From an uncultured Clostridia bacterium (GTDB lineage Bacteria; Bacillota; Clostridia; Christensenellales; CAG-138), in assembly GCA_934633985.1 (NCBI GenBank), contig CAKTYU010000009.1, positions 1 through 64,000 of the forward strand: a stretch of 64,000 bases of DNA, given 5' to 3'. A program made the translations under genes and the position numbers. Position 1 is the stretch's first letter. Every line of letters starts with the position of its first letter. Under the pieces are notes generated by a model. That model saw only the letters and a list, made by a program, of their open reading frames with translations, had not been told where the DNA came from and searched no databases. Positions 15,972 to 25,344 of this stretch are shown here, one piece after another.

Positions 15972-15999
15972 AAACGGGGGCTTGCGCCCCCGTTTTTTA
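15972..15999. terminator. Terminator after the holin
   Basis: ACGGGGGC pairs with GCCCCCGT around TTGC, followed by six T. The same hairpin sequence occurs again at 16741-16767. Confidence 0.9.
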
Positions 16000-16317
16000 T
16001 TTGTATTTGTATTTCCTGCGGTATTGCGGGTCATACTTGAGCATCAGCTTTACCTGCTCCCTTACCCGCGGCGTATCCAGCATTTTGGCCGGATCGTCAA
16101 GGTAGTCCTGCTTCATTTCCTCCAACATCGTGTCGAGCTTGTACATGGCCATATCGAACATGATATTATCCCTGCGGGCAGCCCTCAGGTAGTCGTATTC
16201 CTCCTTGATATAGCGCATCATGCGCTTTCTGCGCTCAAAGTCGCGCTTGCGGTATAGCTTTACGGGAAGGGTGCTTACGCTTCGCACGCCGAAAATCAGA
16301 TATGTTTTGCGCAGCAT
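15997..16317 (-). CDS. Basic protein of unknown function, 106 residues
   Basis: A GGAGGTGATAAT ribosome site makes the start certain. The protein is highly charged and helical, rich in Arg/Lys/Tyr/Met, with no membrane segment or known domain. It ends inside the terminator T-run of the holin. It is read divergently from the XRE regulator at 16439 and both lie between two identical terminators, so the pair may form a small independent unit. Confidence 0.7.
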   Translation of the reverse strand: MLRKTYLIFGVRSVSTLPVKLYRKRDFERRKRMMRYIKEEYDYLRAARRDNIMFDMAMYKLDTMLEEMKQDYLDDPAKMLDTPRVREQVKLMLKYDPQYRRKYKYK

Positions 16318-16438
16318 ATTATCACCTCCATTAAAGGATATATAAAAAACAGCGCAAAGTCAACTAATTGAGAACATTTTGATTAAATAAATGACTACTC
16401 ATGCAAGGTATACTAGCAGTAAACGTGAGGTACTCAAC

Positions 16439-16720
16439 ATGGTTGACTTTGGAATTAAATTGGCAAAGCTGCGGGAGAACAAAAGGCTCTCTCAATCTCA
16501 GCTTGCCGAAAGGTTGGGAATAACCAAAAGCATGGTGTCCGCCTATGAAAACTCGGCGCGTATGCCCAGCTATGCCGTGCTGTTGAGGATTGCCGATATG
16601 TTTAACGTGTCCCTCGACTACCTGCTTGGAACGGAAGATCAGCTTACCTTCAGAACGGACGGGCTCAGCGAAAGCCAGATAGCGATAATAATGGATATAA
16701 TCGAAGAATTTAAAAAATAA
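16439..16720 (+). CDS. XRE-family transcriptional regulator
   Basis: A helix-turn-helix of the Cro/C1 type fills residues about 8-62 (LAKLRENKRLSQSQLAERLGITKSMVSAYENSARMPS). It is followed by the usual LLRIADMFNVSLDYLLGTED and a short C-terminal helix. At 93 residues it is DNA-binding domain plus dimerisation helix only. It could be a leftover phage repressor or control the divergent gene. The start is taken at ATG 16439, since upstream in-frame codons lack a ribosome site. Confidence 0.85.
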   Translation: MVDFGIKLAKLRENKRLSQSQLAERLGITKSMVSAYENSARMPSYAVLLRIADMFNVSLDYLLGTEDQLTFRTDGLSESQIAIIMDIIEEFKK

Positions 16721-16721
16721 A

Positions 16722-16768
16722 GCCCCGTATTTACGGGGCAAAAACGGGGGCTTGCGCCCCCGTTTTTT
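16722..16768. terminator. Tandem terminators between the XRE gene and ileS
   Basis: A first hairpin (GCCCCG/CGGGGC, 16722-16739) is followed directly by ACGGGGGC-TTGC-GCCCCCGT and seven T. The second works in both directions and so also ends the ileS transcript. Confidence 0.88.
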
Positions 16769-16778
16769 TATTTTTGGC

Positions 16779-19700
16779 TTAGGCCTTTTCCACGCCCAGC
16801 GTGACGCTTTCGCCGTTTATCTCCCAGTCCTTCACATAGCCGGACGCGCCCGGCTTGATGGAGTCTGCAAGGGTGTCGGCGGATATCTCCGCGCCGTGCT
16901 TGGCGAATATGCCCTCGATAAGGCTGTTGCCGTGGTGGGAGAGCACGATGTGGTCTGTGACCTCGAAGCCCGCCTCCTTGCGCATGGTCTGCACCTTGGA
17001 GACTATCTCCCGCACGAAGCCCTCCTCGATGAGCTCCGGCGTAAGGTTGGTATCCAGCACCACGGAAAGGTCATGCTCGGTTACGGTGACGAAGCCGGCG
17101 TTTTCCTCGGTGGAGACCAGCACGTCCTCCGCGGAAAGGGCAATTTCAGTGCCGTCTATATCGAACCGGTAGAGCTCGCCGTTGCCGTGGGCGGCCACTA
17201 CGGCGTTGCCTATGCCCTCGCCCGCGAGGTACTGGTTGATCCTGGGCAGGAGCTTGCCATAGCGGGGCCCAAGGGTCTTTAGCTGGGGCTTTACCCGGTA
17301 GCTTATGAAGGAGGAGGCGTCGTCCACGAACCTGACCTCCTTTACATTGAGCTCGTCCGCTATGATGGATACGTACATATCGGGAAGGGCCTTGCCCTGC
17401 ACGTACATGGCGGCCACGGGCTGGCGGTTCTTGATGTTCGCCGCGTTGCGGGCGCTGCGGCCCAGCACCACTATATCCAGCACGGCGGCCATGTTGGCCT
17501 CAAGCTCGGGGTCTATGAAGCTCTCGTCCTTCTCCGGCCAGTCGCAAAGGTGTATGCTCTCCGGCGCGTTTTTATCCACCGTCCTGACCATGTTCTGATA
17601 CATGGTCTCGGACATGAAGGGGGTGAAGGGGGCGGATATCAGCGCCATGGTCCTGAGCACCGTGTAGAGGGTCATGTAGGCGGCCTCCTTATCGGGGGTC
17701 ATATCCTTGCCCCAGTACCTCTCGCGGCAGCGGCGGACGTACCAGTTGGAAAGGTCGTCCATGAAGTCCTGCATTTCGCGGCCCGCCTCGGTCATCTTGA
17801 GCTCGTCAAGGTATGCCTCAACGCGGCCCATGAGGGTATTCAGGCGGGAAAGTATCCACCTGTCCATGGGGGTGAGGTTCTCGCGCAGCAGCTCGTGCTC
17901 CGTGGGGTCAAAGCCGTCTATATCCGCATACAGAATGTAGAAGGCATAGGTGTTCCAGAAGGTTCCCATATACTTGCGCTGGCTCTCGGAGACGGCCTCT
18001 GCGGAGAAGCGGTTGGGGAGCCATGGCATGGAGCTGGTGTAGAAATACCAGCGCACGGCGTCCGCGCCCTGATTGTCTAACAGCACCCAGGGGTCTACCA
18101 CGTTGCCTATGTGCTTGCTCATCTTGCGGCCCTCCTTATCCTGAACGTGGCCCAGCACGATGCAGTTGAGGAAGGCGGGGGAATCGAACAGGCAGGCCGC
18201 TATTGCGGAAAGGGTATAGAACCAGCCGCGGGTCTGGTCGATGGCCTCGCTGATAAAGTTTGCGGGGTAGCGGCGCTCAAACTTATCCTTGTTTTCAAAG
18301 GGATAGTGCCACTGGGCGAAGGGCATGGAGCCGGAATCGAACCAGCAGTCTATCACCACGGGCTCGCGGCGCATGGTGCCGCCGCACTCGCACTGCCACT
18401 TGAGGGGGTCCACATAGGGCTTGTGCAGCTCGACGTTTTCATCGCAGCCGGTAAGCTGGGAAAGATCCTTGCGGCTGCCTACCACGTGAGTTTTGCCGCA
18501 CTTGTCGCATACCCATACGGGCAGGGGGGTGCCCCAGTAGCGCTCGCGGGAGATGCCCCAGTCTATAACGTTCTCAAGGAAGTTGCCCATGCGGCCCTCC
18601 TTGATGTTCTCCGGTATCCAGTTTATGCGGCGGTTGTACTCTATGAGCCTTTCCTTTACCTTGGTCATGGCTATGAACCAGGAGGAGCGGGCATAGTAGA
18701 TGAGCGGGGTGTCGCAGCGCCAGCAGAAGGGGTAGCTATGCTCGAACCTGGGGGCGGCGAAGAGGAGGCCGCGCTCATCAAGATCCTTCAGTATCATGGG
18801 GTCGGCCTTCTTTACGAATACGCCGTCCCATGGGGTGCCGCCGCACATTTCGCCCTTGGAATCCACCATCTGCACGAAGGGCAGATCGTATCTCCTGCAT
18901 ACCCGGTTGTCGTCCTCGCCGAAGGCGGGGGCGTTGTGGACTATGCCGGTGCCGTCGGTGGTGGTGACGTAATCGTCCACCATCACATAGAAGGCGTCCT
19001 TGCCGCCGGCGGCCTTGCGGGTGCATTCAAAGAGGGGCTCGTAGTGCTTGTATTCCAGCTCGCGCCCGGCGACCTCTTTTATTATCTCGGTGTCGTGGCC
19101 CTCCAGCACCGCCTCTATGAGGTCCTTCGCCATTATGAAGGTCTCCTTGCCGTCCACCCTTACGTATGCATAGGTCACGTCGGGATTGACGCAGAGGGAA
19201 ACGTTGCTGGGCAGCGTCCAGGGGGTAGTGGTCCAGGCGAGGAAGTAGGTATCCTCCTCGTCGGGCACCCTGAAGCGCACCGTGGCGGAGGTCTCCTTGA
19301 CCTCCCTGTAGCCCTGGGCTACCTCGTGGGAGGAGAGGGCGGTGCCGCAGCGGGGGCAATAGGGGACTATCTTATAGCCCTTGTAGAGAAGGCCCTTTTC
19401 GTATATGGCCTTCAGCGCCCACCACTCAGACTCTATATAGTCGTTGTCATAGGTGATGTAGGGGTTGTCCATATCCGCCCAGAAGCCCATGCGGTCGGAC
19501 ATTACCTCCCACTCGCCCTTGTACTTCCATACGGACTCCTTGCACTTCTGTATGAAGGGAATCACGCCGTACTGCTCTATCTGCTCTTTTCCGTCGAGGC
19601 CAAGCTGCTTTTCCACCTCCAGCTCCACGGGCAGGCCGTGGGTATCCCAGCCGGCCTTGCGCAGCACGTCATAGCCCCGCATGGTCTTGTAGCGCGGGAT

Positions 19701-19901
19701 TATATCCTTCATGGCGCGGGTCAAAACATGGCCTATGTGGGGCTTGCCGTTGGCGGTCGGCGGGCCGTCAAAGAAGGTGTAGGCGGGGGCGCCCTGCCTG
19801 AGCTGGACGCTCTTTTCGAATATCCGGTTATCCTTCCAGAATTTCAGCGTCTCCTTCTCGCGTTCCACGAAATTCAGCGTGGTGGGAACTTTCTTGTACA
19901 T
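16779..19901 (-). CDS. ileS: Isoleucyl-tRNA synthetase, long type
   Basis: IleRS charges tRNA-Ile and edits Val. The 1040-residue protein has the class I signatures HIGH (PHIGHVLTR, near residue 57) and KMSKS (KMSKHIGNV, near residue 596), the CP1 editing domain between them, and zinc-type Cys pairs (CPRCG near 184, CDKCG near 462). Its length and N-terminus match the longer IleS2-like type found in many Clostridia, a type known for low mupirocin sensitivity. It is preceded by a T-box leader, so expression responds to uncharged tRNA-Ile. Confidence 0.97.
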   Translation of the reverse strand: MYKKVPTTLNFVEREKETLKFWKDNRIFEKSVQLRQGAPAYTFFDGPPTANGKPHIGHVLTRAMKDIIPRYKTMRGYDVLRKAGWDTHGLPVELEVEKQLGLDGKEQIEQYGVIPFIQKCKESVWKYKGEWEVMSDRMGFWADMDNPYITYDNDYIESEWWALKAIYEKGLLYKGYKIVPYCPRCGTALSSHEVAQGYREVKETSATVRFRVPDEEDTYFLAWTTTPWTLPSNVSLCVNPDVTYAYVRVDGKETFIMAKDLIEAVLEGHDTEIIKEVAGRELEYKHYEPLFECTRKAAGGKDAFYVMVDDYVTTTDGTGIVHNAPAFGEDDNRVCRRYDLPFVQMVDSKGEMCGGTPWDGVFVKKADPMILKDLDERGLLFAAPRFEHSYPFCWRCDTPLIYYARSSWFIAMTKVKERLIEYNRRINWIPENIKEGRMGNFLENVIDWGISRERYWGTPLPVWVCDKCGKTHVVGSRKDLSQLTGCDENVELHKPYVDPLKWQCECGGTMRREPVVIDCWFDSGSMPFAQWHYPFENKDKFERRYPANFISEAIDQTRGWFYTLSAIAACLFDSPAFLNCIVLGHVQDKEGRKMSKHIGNVVDPWVLLDNQGADAVRWYFYTSSMPWLPNRFSAEAVSESQRKYMGTFWNTYAFYILYADIDGFDPTEHELLRENLTPMDRWILSRLNTLMGRVEAYLDELKMTEAGREMQDFMDDLSNWYVRRCRERYWGKDMTPDKEAAYMTLYTVLRTMALISAPFTPFMSETMYQNMVRTVDKNAPESIHLCDWPEKDESFIDPELEANMAAVLDIVVLGRSARNAANIKNRQPVAAMYVQGKALPDMYVSIIADELNVKEVRFVDDASSFISYRVKPQLKTLGPRYGKLLPRINQYLAGEGIGNAVVAAHGNGELYRFDIDGTEIALSAEDVLVSTEENAGFVTVTEHDLSVVLDTNLTPELIEEGFVREIVSKVQTMRKEAGFEVTDHIVLSHHGNSLIEGIFAKHGAEISADTLADSIKPGASGYVKDWEINGESVTLGVEKA

Positions 19902-19951
19902 CTGCTTCTCCTTAGCCTTTTACAGCTTATTTAAAATAATTTTTTTCGGGC

Positions 19952-20219
19952 AAAATAAAAGCGCCCCATGTATCGGGACGCATTATTGCGCGGTACCACC
20001 CGAGTTGGCGCGGCGCGCCCTCTCTGCCGCGGCGTATTACAGCCGCGCGCCCGTATAACGGCGGGCTGCCGTCCGGCGCTAATGGCGAAAAATGCGTTTT
20101 CGCGCCGGCGCTCGCGGGTGATGCGTGTGGGTGGATGCGCCGCAGCCCTCGCACCGCAAAAAACGGGCCGCTCTCTTTGGCCTCCGGTACCACCGTGTGT
20201 CCCGGTCACAACTTTACAA
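19952..20219 (-). promoter_or_regulatory. T-box leader of ileS
   Basis: On the minus strand the leader contains the T-box core GGGTGGTACCGCG (19989-20001), then a terminator GCGTCCC/GGGGCGC (19961-19981) followed by TTTTATTTT. Two ATC triplets in the upstream part fit an isoleucine specifier. A second GGTGGTACCG lies near the 5' end (about 20185-20194). Binding of uncharged tRNA-Ile would favour the antiterminator. Confidence 0.93.
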
Positions 20220-20225
20220 TTACTT

Positions 20226-20254
20226 ATTATATTATTCCCGGCCTTTTTTGTAAA
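20226..20254 (-). promoter_or_regulatory. Promoter of the ileS T-box transcript
   Basis: TTTACA (20249-20254) and TATAAT (20226-20231) on the minus strand, 17 bases apart. Confidence 0.85.
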
Positions 20255-20427
20255 CCCCTTAATTCGGGGACAAAAGCGGTATGCGTCACGTTTTTTTCAC
20301 TTAAATTTGATTATTTGAGGTATGAATAGGCAGATATTTGTGTTACTATTAGATGGATAGTTTAAACTCGTAGGTGGTATGCTTAGCCATAGGGCCTTTA
20401 AGGGGGGCATACCGGGGAGGTAAAAAT

Positions 20428-22476
20428 TTGAAGAAAAGAAACCTTACAACGCCGATAGTGTATCTTATAATGCTGGGAATCATCGTATTGCTGGTGTCCG
20501 GCTTTGACCTTTCAAGCGACAAGGCCGAGAAGATAAGCTATTCGGAATTTATAGATGGCGTCCGCAACGGCAGGGTACAGGCGGCGGAGGTTACGGACCT
20601 TAAGCTCATAGGCCTGTATTCCGACAGCAAGATAAGCAGGGACGTATTCCCGCAGGAGGCGGACTTCTACACCTATATACCCTCTGTGGATATCCTCAAG
20701 GACGACATGGACAAGGTGACGGCGGAGCTTACCGGCCGGGAGGCAAAGGATATAACCCAAGCGGATTATCCCTTCTCCCTGGTGCTGAACCCTACGCCCG
20801 GCCCCTCCATACTGGAGACCATGCTGCCCTACATACTGCTCTTCGGCGGCCTGGCGCTTTTCTATGTGCTTATGACCAGGGCCCAGGGCGGCGGCAACAA
20901 CATAATGAACTTCGGCAAGAGCCGCGCCCGCACGAACCTAGACGGCAGGAACAAGGTCACCTTTGCGGACGTGGCCGGCGCAGAGGAGGAAAAGGAGGAG
21001 CTCCGGGAGGTAGTGGAGTTCATGCGCTCCCCCAAGCGCTTTACCGCCATGGGCGCGCGCATACCCAAGGGCTGCCTGCTGGTGGGCCCTCCGGGCACGG
21101 GCAAGACCCTGCTCGCAAAGGCGGTAGCGGGGGAGGCGGGCGCGCCCTTCTTCTCCATTTCCGGCTCTGATTTCGTAGAGATGTTCGTGGGCGTGGGCGC
21201 AAGCCGAGTGCGCGACCTCTTCAATACCGCTAAAAAATGCGCCCCCGCAGTGGTGTTTATAGACGAGATAGACGCGGTGGGCCGCCAGCGCGGCGCAGGA
21301 CTGGGCGGCGGGCACGACGAGAGGGAGCAGACCCTCAACCAGCTATTGGTGGAGATGGACGGCTTTGCGGTAAACGAGGGCATAATAGTGCTTGCCGCCA
21401 CCAACCGCCCCGACATACTTGACCCCGCGCTGCTCCGCCCCGGCAGGTTTGACAGGCAGATAACCGTGGGCTACCCCGACGTTAAGGGCCGCGAGGCCAT
21501 ACTCGCTGTCCATGCAAAGGGAAAACCCCTTAGCAGTGATGTGGATCTGGGGGTGCTTGCAAAGCGCACCAGCGGCATGACGGGCGCGGACCTTGAAAAC
21601 GTGCTCAACGAGGCGGCCATACTTGCGGCGCGCTTCAAGAAGAAGGAAATAACCATGGTCGAGCTGGAGGAGGCCATAACCCGCACGGTGGTGGGCCCCG
21701 AAAAGCGCAGCCGCGTGGTCACAGAGGACGATAAGCGCATCACAGCCTACCACGAGGCGGGACACGCCATAGTGGCGCTGAAGATGGAGCACTGCGACCC
21801 GGTACACGAGGTATCCATAATACCCAGAGGGCAGGCGGCAGGCTATACCATGACGATGCCTGACAACGACGACAGCCATATCTCCCGGGGCAAGATACTG
21901 GATCAGATAGCCATGAGCATGGGCGGCCGGGTAGCCGAGAGCATTGCGCTGGACGATATATGCACCGGCGCCATAGGCGACCTCAAGCACGCCAGCGACC
22001 TTGCCCGCCGCATGGTCATAGAATTCGGCATGAGCGACGAGATAGGCCCCGTGTTCTTGGGGGGCGACTCCGAGGTGTTCATAGCGAAGGACTGGGGACA
22101 CCAGCGCAGCTACTCCGAGGAGGTGGCCGCAAAGGTGGATAAGGAGATACGCAGGATACTGGAGGAGCAATTCGAGCGGGCGAAGCAGGTGCTGCTCCAC
22201 GAGCGGGAGGCGCTGGACCGGGTGGTGAAGTACCTGATAGAGTACGAGCGCATAACCGGCGAGGAATTTGAAAAGATATTCCGCAACGAGGCCGTAGAGC
22301 TGGTATCCTACAAGGAACGCAAGGAAGCCCTTGAAGCGCCGGACGAGGAGGACGGCCCCCGCGACGAAAGCGAGGAGCCGGAGCAGCCCCATGAGGGCGG
22401 CGAGGACAAGCCGGAGGACAAGCCGGAGGAGCAGAGGTTCTACCGCCCCGGCGGCTTTGACGGCGAGGACAGATAA
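20428..22476 (+). CDS. ftsH: ATP-dependent zinc metalloprotease FtsH
   Basis: FtsH unfolds and degrades membrane and regulatory proteins. From TTG 20428 (GGGGAGG site 7 bases before) the product has 682 residues: a first membrane segment (about 8-25), an extracytoplasmic domain, a second membrane segment (about 132-150), the AAA module with Walker A GPPGTGKT and Walker B VVFIDEID, and the protease HEAGH zinc site. The acidic Pro/Glu-rich tail of about 40 residues is lineage-specific. In-frame codons back to 20374 lack a ribosome site. Confidence 0.96.
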   Translation: MKKRNLTTPIVYLIMLGIIVLLVSGFDLSSDKAEKISYSEFIDGVRNGRVQAAEVTDLKLIGLYSDSKISRDVFPQEADFYTYIPSVDILKDDMDKVTAELTGREAKDITQADYPFSLVLNPTPGPSILETMLPYILLFGGLALFYVLMTRAQGGGNNIMNFGKSRARTNLDGRNKVTFADVAGAEEEKEELREVVEFMRSPKRFTAMGARIPKGCLLVGPPGTGKTLLAKAVAGEAGAPFFSISGSDFVEMFVGVGASRVRDLFNTAKKCAPAVVFIDEIDAVGRQRGAGLGGGHDEREQTLNQLLVEMDGFAVNEGIIVLAATNRPDILDPALLRPGRFDRQITVGYPDVKGREAILAVHAKGKPLSSDVDLGVLAKRTSGMTGADLENVLNEAAILAARFKKKEITMVELEEAITRTVVGPEKRSRVVTEDDKRITAYHEAGHAIVALKMEHCDPVHEVSIIPRGQAAGYTMTMPDNDDSHISRGKILDQIAMSMGGRVAESIALDDICTGAIGDLKHASDLARRMVIEFGMSDEIGPVFLGGDSEVFIAKDWGHQRSYSEEVAAKVDKEIRRILEEQFERAKQVLLHEREALDRVVKYLIEYERITGEEFEKIFRNEAVELVSYKERKEALEAPDEEDGPRDESEEPEQPHEGGEDKPEDKPEEQRFYRPGGFDGEDR

Positions 22477-22485
22477 AATAAACCT

Positions 22486-22517
22486 TCGGGCGGAGAATAG
22501 CTTCGCCCGATTTTTTT
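22486..22517 (+). terminator. Terminator after ftsH
   Basis: TCGGGCG pairs with CGCCCGA over an 11-base loop, followed by seven T. The next gene begins only 16 bases later, so some readthrough is possible. Confidence 0.8.
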
Positions 22518-22532
22518 GAGGATAAGGCAAGC

Positions 22533-23345
22533 ATGGAAAAATTCGACCTGCACATACATTCCGACATGTCGGACGGCACCCTTGTGCCGGAGGATATACC
22601 CGCCCTTGCCAAGGCGCAGGGGGTATGCCATATCGCCCTTACGGATCACGACACGACGGCGGGCTGCAGGCGCGCCATAGAGGGCGGGAAGGCCATAGGG
22701 GTAAGGGTCATAGCCGGCATAGAGCTGGACGTGGAGTTCCCGGCGGAGCTTCATATACTGGGCCTCGACATAGACCCCTTTTGCCCCGCGATGGAAAAAT
22801 TCGAGGCGTGGCGGGGCGAGAGCAGACGGGAGCGCAACGCGGCCATAATCGGCAGGCTCAGCGCCCTCGGCATACCCGTCGAGGAGCACATGGAGCACAG
22901 CCGCGGCAACGACACCCGGCTGCACATCGCCAAGGCTATAATCGCAGCGGGGTATGCGGAAACCCTGTCTGAGGCCTTCGGGAAATACCTTGCCCCGGGC
23001 TGCGCGGGCTTCGTGCCCGGCGTGCGCCCCTCAAAAAGGGAGGCCATAGAGCTTATCCTGGAGTCCGGCGGCAGGCCGGCGCTGGCCCATCCCTGCAAGA
23101 TAAGGGCGGACGCGGATAAGCTCATAAGGGAGCTTGCGGACCTCGGCCTGTGGGGGGTAGAGGCCTTCTACCCTGCCTCCACCGAGGGGCAGAAAAAGGG
23201 CTTTTTGTCCCTCTGCGCCCAGCTTGGGCTGTACGCCACCTGCGGCAGCGACTTCCACGGAAAGAACCGGGAAAACCTCATCGGCGCCGCCTACGAGGAA
23301 AACCAGGCGCTGGAGGGGGCCTGGAGGGAGTTCTTTGGGGGTTAA
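22533..23345 (+). CDS. PHP-domain phosphoesterase, YciV/RNase AM-like
   Basis: The 270-residue protein starts with the PHP motif DLHIHSDMSDG and continues with LTDHDT, IAGIELD, ALAHP and GSDFHGK, the metal ligands of the PHP fold. This pattern and length fit the 3',5'-nucleoside bisphosphate phosphatase / 5'-3' exonuclease (RNase AM) group rather than histidinol phosphatase. Three metal ions are usual in the group. Exact substrate cannot be read from the sequence. Confidence 0.85.
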   Translation: MEKFDLHIHSDMSDGTLVPEDIPALAKAQGVCHIALTDHDTTAGCRRAIEGGKAIGVRVIAGIELDVEFPAELHILGLDIDPFCPAMEKFEAWRGESRRERNAAIIGRLSALGIPVEEHMEHSRGNDTRLHIAKAIIAAGYAETLSEAFGKYLAPGCAGFVPGVRPSKREAIELILESGGRPALAHPCKIRADADKLIRELADLGLWGVEAFYPASTEGQKKGFLSLCAQLGLYATCGSDFHGKNRENLIGAAYEENQALEGAWREFFGG

Positions 23346-23517
23346 GGCGGTATAATTTTTTGATATGAAGGAATAAATTCAAAAGCGGCCGAGCCCATGC
23401 CGGAATTAAGGGCGTATAGAGCAAGTCATACAAAAATGCGGTATGGGCGGCGGGCTTGCAATAAGCTGCGCTTATAATGAAATGCAGCCGCTCCTTCATC
23501 TTAATTGTCGTATTGCG

Positions 23518-23546
23518 TTGATTATACAGAGTATATTTGTTATAAT
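23518..23546 (+). promoter_or_regulatory. Promoter of prs
   Basis: TTGATT (23518-23523) and TATAAT (23541-23546) are 17 bases apart. The rest of the space between the PHP gene and this promoter (23346-23517) shows no gene. Confidence 0.8.
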
Positions 23547-23579
23547 GCAGGTGAACATTAAAAGGGGGTATATCGAAAG

Positions 23580-24608
23580 ATGTCCGGCGACGGTACCATT
23601 AAGATCTTTGCGGGCAGCGCCAGCAAAGAATTTGCAGCACAGATGTGCGATTATCTCGGAAGCCCTATGGGCAAATGCACGACCCACGTATTCTCCGAGG
23701 GCAACACCTTTGTCCGCATCGACGAGAGCATAAGGGACAAGGACGTATATTTCGTGCAGACTCTGGGACTGGATCCCAACAACGAATTTGCGGAGCTGCT
23801 TTTCTTCCTGGACGCCTTCAAGCGCGCCAGCGCAAACAGTGTTACCGCCATTATCCCCTATTTCAGCTACGCCAAGGGCGATAAGAAGGACGAGCCCCGG
23901 GTGTCCATCCGCGGCAGGGTGTGCGCGGAGTGCATAGAGCTTGCGGGCGCCGACCGTGTGGTGACGATGGACCTTCACGCGGCGCAGGTGCAGGGCTTCT
24001 TTAAAAAGCCCGTGGATCACCTTTACGCGCAGGATCTGCTCTGTGCATACGCAAGGTATCTGGGCATAGTGGACGAAAACCTGGTGGTGGTATCCCCCGA
24101 CGCGGGCAGCGCGAAGCGCGCAAGGCTCATGGCTAACGAGCTGGGCTGCGCCGTTGCCATAGGCGACAAGATGCGCAGCGGGCACGACGAGAACGCCAAG
24201 GTGCTGGAGATCATAGGCGACGTAAAGGGCAAGAACTGCATAGTGGTGGACGACTTCACCATATCCGGCGGCACCTTAGTGGACGTTGCCCACGGGCTTA
24301 AGGATAAGGGCGCAAACGACATTTACGCCTTCCTGTCCCATGTGGTGCTTCAGGAAAAGGGCGTTCAGAAGATAGTGAACAGCCCCATAAAGCTGCTGGT
24401 ATCCACGGATACCGTAAACTGCCCCGCCGTAAGGGGACACGACAAGATAAAGATACTGTCCGCCGCCCCCATGTTCGCGGAGGCCGTGCGCCACATACAC
24501 GATCGCATGTCCATGAGCAACCTCTTCGACAACCCCAGCCAGAGGATGCTCACCATGAGCTTCGCCAAGCAGATGTCCCTCGACGACATGATGAACCTGC
24601 ATAAATAA
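23580..24608 (+). CDS. prs: Ribose-phosphate pyrophosphokinase
   Basis: This enzyme makes PRPP from ribose 5-phosphate and ATP for nucleotide, His and Trp synthesis. Seen are PYFSYAKGDKKDEPR, the VTMDLHAAQVQGFF metal/ATP site, SPDAGSAKRA, and the PRPP loop VVDDFTISGGTL. At 342 residues it is about 25 longer than the usual bacterial enzyme, mainly at the C-terminus. The YAKGDKKDEPRVSIRGR segment also departs from the common RQDRK/ARxPI version, so it belongs to a divergent Prs branch. Confidence 0.92.
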   Translation: MSGDGTIKIFAGSASKEFAAQMCDYLGSPMGKCTTHVFSEGNTFVRIDESIRDKDVYFVQTLGLDPNNEFAELLFFLDAFKRASANSVTAIIPYFSYAKGDKKDEPRVSIRGRVCAECIELAGADRVVTMDLHAAQVQGFFKKPVDHLYAQDLLCAYARYLGIVDENLVVVSPDAGSAKRARLMANELGCAVAIGDKMRSGHDENAKVLEIIGDVKGKNCIVVDDFTISGGTLVDVAHGLKDKGANDIYAFLSHVVLQEKGVQKIVNSPIKLLVSTDTVNCPAVRGHDKIKILSAAPMFAEAVRHIHDRMSMSNLFDNPSQRMLTMSFAKQMSLDDMMNLHK

Positions 24609-24672
24609 AAAAATAATAGCCATTAACGTCTCGTGACCTTGTGCTGCGGGGCGTTTTTCATTAGGAGAGGAT

Positions 24673-25344
24673 ATGAACGAATTGAGCTTTACAGAGGCCC
24701 TCGGCATAGCGCCGGGCATTACCGCCATAATAGGGGGCGGGGGAAAGACCGCCCTTATGAACCGCCTCGCCGCGGAGCTTTCCTCAGCCGGCAGCAGGGT
24801 GATAATATGCACCAGCACCCATATATGGCGGCCAGTGGACGTGCCGGTGCTGGAAAACGCCTGTGAGGAGGATATATCGGCCGCACTTGCGGGGCAAAGG
24901 GTGGTGTGCGTGGGCGAGAGGGAGGGCGAAAAGCTCACCGCCCCAAGGCTGCCCATAGGGCGGCTTGCCGGCCTTGCGCCTTATGTTATAGCCGAGGCGG
25001 ACGGCTCAAAGGGGCTCCCGCTAAAGGCGCACGGCGAAAACGAGCCCGCAATACCCGAGGGGGCGCGGGTGATATGCGTCATAGGCGCGGACGGCATAGG
25101 CAGGCCTATTATGGAGGCCGCACACCGGCCGGAGCTTTACGCCCGGCGGCTGGGGAAGGACGCGAGCCATATAGTGACGCCGGAGGACGCCGCCGCAATG
25201 GCGGGCCGCGGCGACGCGGCGCTCTTCAACAAGGCGGAGAGCCATCGCGATGTGGAGAACGGCAGGGCCTTCGCCAAGGCGTTCGGCGGCAGGACGGTGA
25301 TAGCCTCCCTTAAGCAGGGCAGGGTGATAGAGGTTATAGGTTAG
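24673..25344 (+). CDS. yqeC: YqeC-family selenium cofactor/hydroxylase accessory protein
   Basis: The 223-residue protein carries a P-loop near the N-terminus (IIGGGGKTALMNRLA) and the family segments VIICTSTHIW, YVIAEADGSKGLPLKAHGENEPAIP and GADGIGRPI. YqeC proteins accompany selenium-dependent molybdenum hydroxylases and are thought to help make or insert the labile selenium cofactor. It is transcribed alone here, with no yqeB or hydroxylase next to it. The stop codon overlaps that of the convergent PHP gene. Confidence 0.85.
   Translation: MNELSFTEALGIAPGITAIIGGGGKTALMNRLAAELSSAGSRVIICTSTHIWRPVDVPVLENACEEDISAALAGQRVVCVGEREGEKLTAPRLPIGRLAGLAPYVIAEADGSKGLPLKAHGENEPAIPEGARVICVIGADGIGRPIMEAAHRPELYARRLGKDASHIVTPEDAAAMAGRGDAALFNKAESHRDVENGRAFAKAFGGRTVIASLKQGRVIEVIG

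Larger units (their letters stand above)
7967..15997 (+). mobile_element. Phage-derived morphogenesis and lysis module, incomplete prophage
   Basis: Thirteen tightly packed genes in one direction encode a probable scaffold, major capsid protein, connector, tail/fibre proteins, endolysin and holin. Everything needed for DNA packaging (terminase subunits, portal), lysogeny (integrase) and replication is absent, both here and in the flanking sequence. All frames are intact with good ribosome sites, and base composition matches the host. Either it is the remainder of a podovirus- or siphovirus-like prophage, or it is kept for a particle or lysis role. Limits are taken from promoter and terminator; no attachment sites were found. 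Confidence 0.7.

Noticed and set aside
18111..19934. A 607-codon open frame antisense to ileS
   Set aside because: Shadow of a GC-rich gene. It has no ribosome site and a biased low-complexity composition, and the opposite strand encodes an unmistakable IleRS.
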